This document shows, one piece after another, positions 34,529-42,535 of a stretch of DNA of 64,000 nucleotides. The translations under genes and the position numbers were made by a program. Location: the NCBI GenBank assembly GCA_038245725.1, contig JBBRSD010000002.1, forward strand, positions 186,001 through 250,000. The letters run 5' to 3'. Source of the DNA: JBBRSD01 sp038245725 (GTDB lineage: Bacteria > Actinomycetota > Coriobacteriia > Anaerosomatales > JAAXUF01). The notes below the pieces were generated by a model. It was given only the letters and a program-made list of their open reading frames with translations. It was not told the DNA's origin and did not search any database. Position 1 is the first letter of the stretch. Every line of letters begins with the position of its first letter.

Positions 34529-35323
34529 TCAGCCTCCCAGCTTCTCGTGGGCCGCCAAAACGACCGATTCGGATGTCTCGGTGGTGGGCTCGCCCGAGCG
34601 AGCCGCCCACATCCAGAACTCGATGTTACCCTCAGGACCCTTGATGGGCGAATGTGTCAGGCCACGCACCACGAGTCCTCCCTCTTCAGCCGCTTGAATC
34701 GCAGTGCGAATGACGTCAATGTGAACCTGCGGATCCTTCACGACACCACGTTTTCCCACACGCCCCTTACCAGCTTCAAACTGGGGTTTAACCAAGGCCA
34801 CCAGCGTCGCGTCAGAGCCGAGCACGGCAAGCAGGTGCGGCATGACGACGCGCAGCGAGATGAATGACACATCGATGACGACAAGATCGAACGGCGCGCC
34901 AAGCTCTTCCGGATTCGCCGCGCGAATGTTGAGCCGCTCGAACACGGTCACGCGCGGGTCTGTCCGCAGCGACCATGCGAGCTGCCCGTAGCCCACGTCG
35001 ACGGCGGCGACGCTTTTCGCGCCGCGCTGCAACAGACAGTCGGTGAAGCCGCCTGTGGAAGCGCCCACGTCGATCGCGCGCACGCCCGTGACGTCGACCC
35101 CGAAGGTCTCAAGCGCCCCGAGCAGCTTCTCGCCGCCGCGCGAGACGAACCGCTGCCTCTCGGCGACCTCGATGGGCGCGTCTTCGTCGATCGAGTGGCC
35201 GGCTTTCGTCACGACTTCGCCTGCGACCCGGACCTCGCCTGCGAGCACGGCCGCCCGCGCCCGCTCTCGCGAAGAGAAGAGGCCGCGATCAACCAGAACG
35301 GCGTCGATGCGGCGCCGCGCCAC
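34529..35323 (-). CDS. tlyA: TlyA family rRNA 2'-O-methyltransferase
   Basis: A 264-residue enzyme with an N-terminal S4 RNA-binding domain (RRRIDAVLVDRGLFSSRERA) and a C-terminal FtsJ-like SAM domain with AIDVGASTGGFTDCLL, VDVGYGQLAW and DVSFISLR. Characterised TlyA enzymes methylate 16S and 23S rRNA and affect capreomycin sensitivity; some family members are annotated as hemolysins. GTG at 35323 lies 35 bases inside the end of dxs. Confidence 0.93.
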   Translation of the reverse strand: MARRRIDAVLVDRGLFSSRERARAAVLAGEVRVAGEVVTKAGHSIDEDAPIEVAERQRFVSRGGEKLLGALETFGVDVTGVRAIDVGASTGGFTDCLLQRGAKSVAAVDVGYGQLAWSLRTDPRVTVFERLNIRAANPEELGAPFDLVVIDVSFISLRVVMPHLLAVLGSDATLVALVKPQFEAGKGRVGKRGVVKDPQVHIDVIRTAIQAAEEGGLVVRGLTHSPIKGPEGNIEFWMWAARSGEPTTETSESVVLAAHEKLGG

Positions 35324-37241
35324 GAGTCTCCCCTTCTGCCAGCGAGCCGGGCGATTTCGCCGTAGGCACGTCTTCGAGTCTGCCGAGAACGGCCGCAGCG
35401 ACGCCCGGAGGCGTCAACCCCACGTCCGAGAGCAGCTTGCTCATCGCACCGTGAGTGACGAAGCAGTCGGGAACGGCAAGTCGCAGCGTCGGCACGCGCA
35501 GGTCCATGTCCGCAAGCGCCTCACACACCGCACCCCCGAACCCTCCCATGCCTGTGTTCTCCTCGATCGTGACGATGAGTGGGTGGTTCGACGCCGCCCA
35601 CGAGACGGTCTCGAAGTCGAGCGGCTTGACCCAACGAGCGTTGACGACACTTGCCGAGACACCCTTCTCGGCGAGCAGTGTTGCCGCCTCCTCGGCGGTT
35701 TCGACCATCCGCCCGACCGCCAGAAGCGCCACATCGGTACCGGTGCGCCGCACCTGCGCGCGCCCGGCATCCCAGATCCCAGGCTCGGTCGGCATCCCGA
35801 GGCCGCGACCAGTGCCTCGCGGGTAGCGGATCGCGATGGGGCCGTCGGCGTGAAGCGCGGTGTGGAGAGCCTCGGCGAGTTCGACTTCATCGGCAGGAGC
35901 CAGCACCATCATGTTGGGGATCGAGCGCAGGTACGTGAGGTCGAAGACGCCGTGGTGGGTGGGTCCGTCCTCTCCTACGAGACCGGCGCGATCAAGGCAG
36001 AAGACGACGTGGAGGTTTTGCAGCGCGACGTCCATGATCATCTGGTCGTAGGCGCGCTGCGCGAACGTCGAGTAGACGGCGACCACCGGCAGCATCCCGC
36101 CGAGCGCTAGGCCAGCCGCCATCCCGACCGCGTGCTCCTCGGCGATGCCCACGTCATAAAAGCGGTCCGGGTAGACGTCGGCGAACCGATCGAGTCCGGT
36201 ACCGGACGGCATGGCGGCCGTGATCGCCACGATGCGATCGTTCTTGGCGGCCTCCGCGACGAGCGCGCGCGAGAACGCCTCCGTGTAGCTCATGGCCGTG
36301 CCGGTCTTCTTGTGCGGCTTACCGGTCTCGATCGAGAACGGCGCGATCCCGTGGAATTCGTCGGGCGAGTCCTCGGCGTGCACGTAGCCGGCGCCCTTGC
36401 GGGTGACCGCGTGGATGATGACGGGGCCGTCTGCGATCTTCGCGCGTTCGACCGCCTCCTGGACCTGCGCGACATCGTGACCATCGATTGGGCCGACGTA
36501 CTTCAGACCGAGCTCCTCGAAGAGCATGCCGGGCACGACGAGCTGCTTGAACGAACCCTTCACGGCTTCGCCTGCCTCGACAATGATCCGACCGAGAGTT
36601 GTCGACGCGAGCTTGCTCTCCACACCATCGCGCAAGCGCGTATAGCGCGGGTCGAGGCGAACGCGCGCGAGGTAGCTCGCGAGCGCGCCCACGTTCTCCG
36701 AGATCGACATCTCGTTGTCGTTCAAGATGATCACGAGCGGCGTACCGAGGTGCCCGATGTGATTGAGCGCCTCGAACGCCATGCCGCCGGTCATCGAACC
36801 ATCACCGATGACCGCGACGACGGTCTCGTCAGTGCCGAGAGATTCGCGCGCGCGGGCAAGGCCGAGAGCCACCGACAGCGAGTCTGACGCGTGCCCCGTG
36901 TCGAACGAGTCGTAGGGGCTCTCGCTGCGCTTGGGGAAGCCGCACAGCCCGCCGTACTGGCGAAGCGTGCCGAACCGGTCGAGTCTGCCGGTGAGCAGCT
37001 TGTGGACGTAGGACTGGTGCCCCACGTCGAAGATGATGCGGTCGCGCGGGCAGTCGAGCGCGCGGTGTATCCCGATAGTGAGTTCGACGGCACCGAGGTT
37101 GGGGGCCAAGTGTCCGCCGGTCTTCGAGACCGTGCTCACGAGTTCGGTCCGAATCTCATCCGCGAGTTGCGCGAGTTGGGCCTCGTTCAGGCCCTTCACG
37201 TCACATGATGCTTGGATGGAGTCAAGGATTCGCTCGGGCAA
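35289..37241 (-). CDS. dxs: 1-deoxy-D-xylulose-5-phosphate synthase
   Basis: First enzyme of the non-mevalonate isoprenoid pathway, using thiamine diphosphate, pyruvate and glyceraldehyde 3-phosphate. The 650-residue product has GHLAPNLGAVELTIGIH, DVGHQSYVHKLLTGR, the diphosphate site GDGSMTGGMAFEALN, the domain II motif AEEHAVGMAAGLA and DRAGLVGEDGPTHHG. TTG at 37241 is the only start, as an in-frame TGA lies just upstream; GGAAGAG precedes it. The C-terminal 10-12 residues are encoded in the overlap with tlyA. Confidence 0.96.
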   Translation of the reverse strand: MPERILDSIQASCDVKGLNEAQLAQLADEIRTELVSTVSKTGGHLAPNLGAVELTIGIHRALDCPRDRIIFDVGHQSYVHKLLTGRLDRFGTLRQYGGLCGFPKRSESPYDSFDTGHASDSLSVALGLARARESLGTDETVVAVIGDGSMTGGMAFEALNHIGHLGTPLVIILNDNEMSISENVGALASYLARVRLDPRYTRLRDGVESKLASTTLGRIIVEAGEAVKGSFKQLVVPGMLFEELGLKYVGPIDGHDVAQVQEAVERAKIADGPVIIHAVTRKGAGYVHAEDSPDEFHGIAPFSIETGKPHKKTGTAMSYTEAFSRALVAEAAKNDRIVAITAAMPSGTGLDRFADVYPDRFYDVGIAEEHAVGMAAGLALGGMLPVVAVYSTFAQRAYDQMIMDVALQNLHVVFCLDRAGLVGEDGPTHHGVFDLTYLRSIPNMMVLAPADEVELAEALHTALHADGPIAIRYPRGTGRGLGMPTEPGIWDAGRAQVRRTGTDVALLAVGRMVETAEEAATLLAEKGVSASVVNARWVKPLDFETVSWAASNHPLIVTIEENTGMGGFGGAVCEALADMDLRVPTLRLAVPDCFVTHGAMSKLLSDVGLTPPGVAAAVLGRLEDVPTAKSPGSLAEGETRGAAPHRRRSG

Positions 37242-37299
37242 CAGATCAATCTCTTCCGTCGGTCGCGCATCGAATTCGGTGCGGAGTGCATGGCCCCTT

Positions 37300-37329
37300 A
37301 GGATACTGCGCTCACAGGCGAGTGAACAA
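37300..37329 (-). promoter_or_regulatory. Possible promoter of the dxs operon
   Basis: Minus strand TTGTTC (37324-37329) and TATCCT (37300-37305) with an 18-base spacer. The match is moderate. It lies in the 116-base gap between dxs and xseB, so read-through from the nusB-xseB operon is also possible. Confidence 0.35.
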
Positions 37330-37357
37330 CGCGAACCGCGAGAGCGTGGTGGTGCCG

Positions 37358-37720
37358 TTACGCCTCGATGTCACTGCCCGCCGAAGTCTCTTCCTCGCCG
37401 GTCTGATCGACAGACGCGTCGGCTCCGGCGACGACTTCGGCGACCACACCCGCATCGTCGCCTTCAGCCTCCGGCTCCCCAGTTTCCGGCTCCCCCGCTT
37501 CGGGTCCGACTACGACCGCATCAGCCGCCGCCTCTGCGCCCGCATCGCCTGCGCTCCAGTCCGCGTGGTCAATGAGCTCTGTGCACGAGTTGGCGAGGCG
37601 CACGCCCTCTTCGAGCAGGTCGAGGCTCTTCTCAAGCGACGTGTCCTTCTTGCGCACCTGCGACACGATGTCTTCGAGCCGCGCGCGCGCGGTCGAGAAG
37701 CTGTACGACTCATCACTCAT
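37358..37720 (-). CDS. xseB: XseB, exonuclease VII small subunit, with acidic extension
   Basis: A 120-residue protein. The first about 65 residues match XseB (FSTARARLEDIVSQVRKKD and SLDLLEEGVRLANSC). The remaining 55 are a Glu/Asp/Ala/Gly-rich tail, making it longer than the usual 70-85 residues. ATG at 37720 overlaps the nusB stop. The large subunit gene xseA, normally adjacent, is not in this window, nor are folD and ispA, which flank it in Bacillus. Confidence 0.85.
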   Translation of the reverse strand: MSDESYSFSTARARLEDIVSQVRKKDTSLEKSLDLLEEGVRLANSCTELIDHADWSAGDAGAEAAADAVVVGPEAGEPETGEPEAEGDDAGVVAEVVAGADASVDQTGEEETSAGSDIEA

Positions 37721-38144
37721 CGGCTGGCTCCTGTTCCTTGACGGCCGCATGCCTCTCGGCGATCTTGCCGAGAACCCCGTTGACGAACTTCGAGGAGTCT
37801 TCACCGCCGTAGACCTTGGCGAGTTCGACAGCCTCGTTGATCGCGACGCTGGTGGGAACCTCGACGTCGTAGGCGATCTCATAGGTCGCCAGCCGCAAGA
37901 TATTGCGATCGACGAGCGGCATTCGCGACACCGACCAGTTCTCCGAGACCTCGCCAATCGTCTCGTCGATCTGCGGCAGGTACGTCTCAACCCCGGCGAC
38001 GAGCTCCCGGCAGAAGTCATCCGGCTCGCCGTCCTCGCATGAATACATCTTCTGGCCGAGGATGCGGCCAACGCTCTCACCGGTGATATCTCGCTGGTAG
38101 AGCATCTGCAGCGCCTGGCGGCGCGCTCTGCTGCGCTCGAGCAT
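37713..38144 (-). CDS. nusB: NusB, transcription antitermination factor
   Basis: An all-helical RNA-binding protein of the rRNA antitermination complex with NusE (S10). The 143-residue product begins with the typical RARRQALQMLYQRDI and contains RNILRLATYEIAY and INEAVELAKVYGGEDSSKFV. ATG at 38144 is preceded by GTAGGGCG; the longer upstream frame runs through the Asp23 gene in another frame and is a shadow. Confidence 0.94.
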   Translation of the reverse strand: MLERSRARRQALQMLYQRDITGESVGRILGQKMYSCEDGEPDDFCRELVAGVETYLPQIDETIGEVSENWSVSRMPLVDRNILRLATYEIAYDVEVPTSVAINEAVELAKVYGGEDSSKFVNGVLGKIAERHAAVKEQEPADE

Positions 38145-38151
38145 CGGCGCC

Positions 38152-38502
38152 CTACTCCGCGAACACGATACCGTCGACATAGATGTCGACGGTGCCGACG
38201 GTCGCGCCCACCTGGCTCGTGATGGCGTCGGCGACGGCAGCTTGCACGGCCCGTCCGACGTCCTTGAGCTTGTGGCCGTAGATGACTTGCAGGTGAATCG
38301 TCGCCGTGATGGCTCCGCTCTCATCCGCGCACACGTCGACCGCCCGGGCAGCACCCTTGCGCGCGCCTTTCTGCACGAGGCCGGCCAGACCGGACGCGCC
38401 CACAGCCGCCACACCTTCGACGCTCTCGACGGCCACGGTCACGATCGTATCGAGCACGCCGGGCGCCACGTTCAGCCCCTCGAGGCGAATCTCGTCAGAC
38501 AT
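38152..38502 (-). CDS. Asp23/Gls24 family envelope stress protein
   Basis: A 116-residue DUF322 protein with EIRLEGLNVAPGVLDTIVTV, a GASGLAGL turn, and IHLQVIYGHKLKDVGRAVQ, ending in VDIYVDGIVF. In Bacillus the equivalent yqhY lies between accC and nusB, exactly as here. Depletion of that gene is linked to acetyl-CoA carboxylase imbalance in Bacillus, so a functional link to the neighbouring biotin genes is plausible. ATG at 38502 has GGAGAG upstream. Confidence 0.9.
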   Translation of the reverse strand: MSDEIRLEGLNVAPGVLDTIVTVAVESVEGVAAVGASGLAGLVQKGARKGAARAVDVCADESGAITATIHLQVIYGHKLKDVGRAVQAAVADAITSQVGATVGTVDIYVDGIVFAE

Positions 38503-38532
38503 GTCTGTCGCTCTCCTTTGCGGCGGCCGCAC

Positions 38533-39882
38533 TCACGCGCCGCTCATTTCTGTTTCGATGAAGTCAGTATAGACGTCGCCACGCTGGAACGCCTCGTTCT
38601 CGACGACCGCCTGATGGAACGGGATCGTCGTAGGAATGCCAGTCACGATGAACTCGTCGAGCGCCCGGCGAGCCACTGCAACCGCCTCGTCGCGGGTCTC
38701 GCCCCAGACGATGAGCTTCGCGAGCAGCGAGTCGTAGTTGGGCGGGACCTTATAGCCGGAGTAGACGTGCGAGTCGACGCGTACGCCGAAGCCACCGGGC
38801 GGGTTGAAGACCTCGATCGTGCCCGGGTGCGGCCTGAAGTTGTGCGCAGGGTCTTCGGCGTTGATGCGGAACTCGATCGCGTGACCGCGCTTGACGATCT
38901 GGTCTTGCGTCTTGTGCCGCATCGGTTCGCCAGCAGCGATGCGGATCTGTTCCTTGATGATGTCGACTCCGGTGATCTGCTCGGAGATTGGGTGCTCGAC
39001 CTGGACCCGCGTGTTCATCTCCATGAAGTAGAACTTGCCGTCGGTGTCGAGCAGGAACTCGATAGTGCCGGCGTTCACGTAGTCGACGGCGCGAACAGCC
39101 TTCATCGCAGCCTCGCCCATAGCTTGCCGCAGCGCAGGCGTCACCGCGGGGCTGGGAGCCTCCTCGACGAGCTTCTGGTGGCGGCGCTGGATCGAGCAGT
39201 CACGCTCGAACAGATGCACCGCATTGCCGTGCGAGTCCGCAAGGATCTGCATCTCGACGTGCCGAGGGCGTAGGAGGTACTTCTCGATGTATACGGTGTC
39301 ATTGCCGAACGCCGCGGCCGCCTCGGTCTTGGCGGCGGTCATGTTCGGGCCGAGTTCCTCAGGCGTGCGCGCGACGCGCATACCCTTGCCGCCGCCACCG
39401 GCACTCGCCTTGATGAGCACGGGGAAGCCCACCTGATTGGCGAAGCGAAGCGCCTCTTCGACGCTCTCGACGGCGCCGTCGGAGCCTGGCACGGTTGGTA
39501 CGCCGGCCGCCATCATGGTCTCGCGAGCCACGCTCTTGTCGCCCATCCGATCGATGGCGTCCGGCGACGGGCCGATGAAGACGAGCCCGGAATCGGCGCA
39601 CGCGCGTGCAAAGCCGGAGTTCTCGGCGAGGAAGCCGTACCCCGGATGAACCGCCTGGGCGCCGGTCTGCAACGCAGCCGAGATGATGTTGGGCATGTTG
39701 AGGTAGGACAGCGCCGAGGGCGCCGGCCCGATGCAGACGGCGTGGTCGGCCATGCGGGCGTGCAGGGAATCGCGGTCGGCCTCAGAGTAGACGGCGACGG
39801 TCTCGATGCCCATCTCTTTGGCGGCGCGGATGACGCGCAGAGCTACTTCGCCGCGGTTGGCGATGAGGATGCGATCGAACAA
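38533..39882 (-). CDS. accC: Biotin carboxylase subunit
   Basis: An ATP-grasp enzyme that carboxylates biotin on a carrier protein. The 449-residue product has ILIANRGEVALRVIRAAKE, the glycine-rich ATP loop ASAGGGGKGMR, the active-site EMNTRVQVEHPISE and VPPNYDSLLAKLIVWG. The TTG start at 39882 follows GGAGG. Directly upstream is a carboxyltransferase-carrier fusion, so this subunit could serve acetyl-CoA carboxylase, a two-subunit pyruvate carboxylase, or both. Confidence 0.93.
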   Translation of the reverse strand: MFDRILIANRGEVALRVIRAAKEMGIETVAVYSEADRDSLHARMADHAVCIGPAPSALSYLNMPNIISAALQTGAQAVHPGYGFLAENSGFARACADSGLVFIGPSPDAIDRMGDKSVARETMMAAGVPTVPGSDGAVESVEEALRFANQVGFPVLIKASAGGGGKGMRVARTPEELGPNMTAAKTEAAAAFGNDTVYIEKYLLRPRHVEMQILADSHGNAVHLFERDCSIQRRHQKLVEEAPSPAVTPALRQAMGEAAMKAVRAVDYVNAGTIEFLLDTDGKFYFMEMNTRVQVEHPISEQITGVDIIKEQIRIAAGEPMRHKTQDQIVKRGHAIEFRINAEDPAHNFRPHPGTIEVFNPPGGFGVRVDSHVYSGYKVPPNYDSLLAKLIVWGETRDEAVAVARRALDEFIVTGIPTTIPFHQAVVENEAFQRGDVYTDFIETEMSGA

Positions 39883-39899
39883 GTAGGCCTCCGGGTCGC

Positions 39900-41747
39900 C
39901 TAGGCGGGCTCGTAGTAGAAGAGCACGGTACCGTACTCGACCGGGTCACCGTTCTTGACCGCGATCTCGCGGATCACGCCGGCTTCCTCGGCGACAATCT
40001 CGTTCATGAGCTTCATCGCCTCGAGGATGCACAGTGTCGCGCCCTCGTCGACGGCATCGCCCACTGCCACGAACGCGGCAGAGCCCGGGGAGCCGGACTC
40101 GTAGAACGTGCCGACCATGGGAGCGGTGACCGTCTTCCAGCTCGCCGGACGGCCGTCAGTGGCAGGAGCCGCACCTGCGGCGGACGCCGCTGCCGAAGCG
40201 GTCGCGACGGGTGCGAGTGCGGCGGGAGCGACAGCGGTGAAGCCGCCCTTACGGACGGACACCTTCATGTCGCCCTCTTCGATGATGATCTCTGAGATAT
40301 CGGAGGCCTCGACGACCTTGATGAGCTCCCGGATCTGGTTGACATCCACGGTGTCGCCCTCCTTGACGGTGTGCAGCTCTTCACTCATGAGGAAGACGGC
40401 CTTCTCGGCGCCTTCCTGGTGTGCGGTCAAATACGTGCGTGCTTCGTTCGGGAAGAGGGCGTACATGAGCACGTCCTCCTCGCTCTTAGCCAGATCGCCG
40501 ATCTCGGCCTCGACTTGTGCGTACGTCGTGGTCACAAGCGAACCGGGACGGACGTCGGGTCCGAGCGGCTCGACGCCACCAAGAACCTTATCGACGATGG
40601 TCTTATTCATGGGACCGGGCGCCTTGCCGTAGTAACCCCTGATGTAGTCCTTCATTTCCTGCGGCACGACAACCCAACGCTTGCCGGTGAGGACGTTGAT
40701 GACCGCCTGGGTTCCGACGATCTGAGACATCGGCGTGACGAGCGGCGGGTAGCCGACTTCAGCACGGACCTTCGGGATCTCGGCGAGCACGTCCGGCAAG
40801 CGGTCGCCCGCCTTCTGAACCTCGAGCTGGCTGACGAGGTTGCTCATCATGCCGCCCGGAACCTGATGGCTGAATACCTCCATCGAGAGCAGCGTGGTGA
40901 TGCCGCGCTTGAGGTGCTTCTTCCTGCGGACATCTTCCCAGTACTCGGCGATCTCGAAGAGCAGGTCGAGGTCGAGTCCGGTGTCATACGGCGACTCCAT
41001 GAGCGCAGCCACGATCGTCTCGACCGCCGGCTGGCTGTTACCGAACGCGAGCGCCACGACTGCGGTGTCGACGATGTCGGCACCGGCCTCGGCGGCCTTG
41101 ATGTAGTTCATGGGCGCCATGCCGCCGATGTAGTGGCAGTGCACGTGTATCGGTAGCCCGATCTCGGTCTTGAGCGCGCGTACCATCTTCTCGGTACGGA
41201 ACGGCGTGAGCATGCCGGCCATGTCCTTGATGCAGATGGTGTCGGCGCCAATGTCCTTGAGCTCCTGCGCGTATTCCAGGTAGGAATCGAGCGTGTGAAC
41301 GGGGCTCACGGTGTAGGAGATCGCTCCCTCGAACAGCCCGCCGCACTCCTTGACCGCCTTCGCGGACGTCTCGACGTTGCGGATGTCGTTCAGCGCATCG
41401 AAGACGCGGAAGACGTCGATGCCATTGCGCTTGGACGCCGCCACGAAACGGGTGACGATCTCATCGGAGTAGTGGTGATATCCAACGAGGTTCTGGCCAC
41501 GTAGCAGCATCTGCAGCGGCGTGCTGGGGCAGTGCTGCTTGATCGTGCGCAGCCGCTCCCACGGATTCTCGTCCATGAAGCGCAAACACGAGTCGAACGT
41601 CGCGCCGCCCCAGGCCTCGATCGACCAGTAGCCGACGGAGTCCATCTTGGGCAGGATCGGCAGCATGTCGCCGATCTCCATACGCGTCGCCCAGAGCGAC
41701 TGATGCGCGTCGCGCAACGTTGTATCGGTGATACGGACCGGTCGCAT
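39900..41747 (-). CDS. oadA: Pyruvate/oxaloacetate carboxyltransferase fused to biotin carboxyl carrier domain
   Basis: A 615-residue fusion. Residues 1 to about 450 are the carboxyltransferase barrel: ITDTTLRDAHQSLWATR, metal-binding lysine and histidines around CIKDMAGMLTP and HVHCHYIGG, then the conserved tail. From about 458 an AccB-like segment follows (IRELIKVVEASDISEIIIE), an Ala/Pro linker and a biotinyl domain with EAMKLMNE. With AccC it probably forms a two-subunit pyruvate carboxylase. A sodium-pumping oxaloacetate decarboxylase would need a membrane beta subunit, which is not seen here. ATG follows GGGAGGG. Confidence 0.9.
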   Translation of the reverse strand: MRPVRITDTTLRDAHQSLWATRMEIGDMLPILPKMDSVGYWSIEAWGGATFDSCLRFMDENPWERLRTIKQHCPSTPLQMLLRGQNLVGYHHYSDEIVTRFVAASKRNGIDVFRVFDALNDIRNVETSAKAVKECGGLFEGAISYTVSPVHTLDSYLEYAQELKDIGADTICIKDMAGMLTPFRTEKMVRALKTEIGLPIHVHCHYIGGMAPMNYIKAAEAGADIVDTAVVALAFGNSQPAVETIVAALMESPYDTGLDLDLLFEIAEYWEDVRRKKHLKRGITTLLSMEVFSHQVPGGMMSNLVSQLEVQKAGDRLPDVLAEIPKVRAEVGYPPLVTPMSQIVGTQAVINVLTGKRWVVVPQEMKDYIRGYYGKAPGPMNKTIVDKVLGGVEPLGPDVRPGSLVTTTYAQVEAEIGDLAKSEEDVLMYALFPNEARTYLTAHQEGAEKAVFLMSEELHTVKEGDTVDVNQIRELIKVVEASDISEIIIEEGDMKVSVRKGGFTAVAPAALAPVATASAAASAAGAAPATDGRPASWKTVTAPMVGTFYESGSPGSAAFVAVGDAVDEGATLCILEAMKLMNEIVAEEAGVIREIAVKNGDPVEYGTVLFYYEPA

Positions 41748-41831
41748 CGTCCCTCCCTACGGGTGCAGTCAGCAAGGCTCCGGCGCGATTCCAAATTACT
41801 GCGCGCCGGTTGTGTACGTGTAGAAGCGCTA

Positions 41832-41837
41832 AGTATA
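41832..41837 (-). promoter_or_regulatory. Possible -10 box of the carboxylase-asp23-nusB operon
   Basis: Minus strand TATACT lies about 85 bases before the carboxyltransferase start, just downstream of the efp terminator. No convincing -35 is present, so confidence is low. Confidence 0.35.
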
Positions 41838-41873
41838 TACGAGGCCAAGGACACGTGACGGAACGGGTAGACA

Positions 41874-41897
41874 GAAGCCCGACCGAGGCCGGGCTTC
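41874..41897 (-). terminator. Terminator hairpin of efp
   Basis: Perfect eight-base-pair stem GAAGCCCG (41874-41881) with CGGGCTTC (41890-41897), eight-base loop, 24 bases past the efp stop. The trailing sequence is T-containing but not a clean T-run. Confidence 0.65.
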
Positions 41898-41920
41898 GGA
41901 GCGCGTGAAGTCCGCGGCGG

Positions 41921-42481
41921 CTAAACCCGCGTGATGTAGCGCCCGTCGCGGGTGTCGATCCGCAGCTTCTCGCCGACATTGATGAACATCGGGACCTGCA
42001 CCACGGCGCCGGTCTCGAGCGTGGCCGGCTTGGTGCCGCCTTGCACAGTGTCGCCCTTGAAGCCCGGGTCGGTCTCGGTGACCTCGAGCTCTACGAACAT
42101 CGGCGGCTCAACACCCAGATGCTCGCCGTCGGCGGTCATGATCTCGACCTCGTCGTTCTCACACAGCCATTTCGCGGACTCGCCCACGAAATCCTTCGGG
42201 AGTTCCACCTGCTCGTAGCTGGTGTTGTCCATGAAATGGTAGGTTTCGCCATCGTTGTAGAGGTACTGCATCTTCTTCTTCTCGAGGTGCACGTCTTCGA
42301 ACTTCTCGCCCGCACGGAACGTGTATTCGACGACACGACCCGACTTCAGCTCCTTGAGCTTCGTACGCACGAATGCGCCGCCCTTGCCCGGCTTCACGTG
42401 CTGGAAGTCGATGATGAGCCAGCGCTTGCTGTCGTGGACGATGCACATGCCGTTCTTGAACTGAGACGTGGTGACTGACAC
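41921..42481 (-). CDS. efp: Elongation factor P
   Basis: Relieves ribosome stalling at consecutive prolines. The 186-residue product has three beta-barrel domains. The tip loop HVKPGKGGAFVRTKL carries lysine at 33, the position that is beta-lysylated in E. coli or hydroxypentanolated in Bacillus. GTG at 42481 follows AAGGAG. Proline-rich proteins encoded in this window (58680-60281, 60825-62942) are likely clients (inference). It lies between the Xaa-Pro peptidase and the carboxylase genes. Confidence 0.96.
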   Translation of the reverse strand: MSVTTSQFKNGMCIVHDSKRWLIIDFQHVKPGKGGAFVRTKLKELKSGRVVEYTFRAGEKFEDVHLEKKKMQYLYNDGETYHFMDNTSYEQVELPKDFVGESAKWLCENDEVEIMTADGEHLGVEPPMFVELEVTETDPGFKGDTVQGGTKPATLETGAVVQVPMFINVGEKLRIDTRDGRYITRV

Positions 42482-42535
42482 AGGGATGACTCCTTCTCGC
42501 CGGTTACTTCGCGTCGCGCGTATGCGACGGATCGA

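Noticed and set aside
39900..41747. Sodium-pumping oxaloacetate decarboxylase alpha subunit
   Set aside because: The membrane beta and gamma subunits are not in the neighbourhood, and accC is adjacent, so a carboxylase is more likely.
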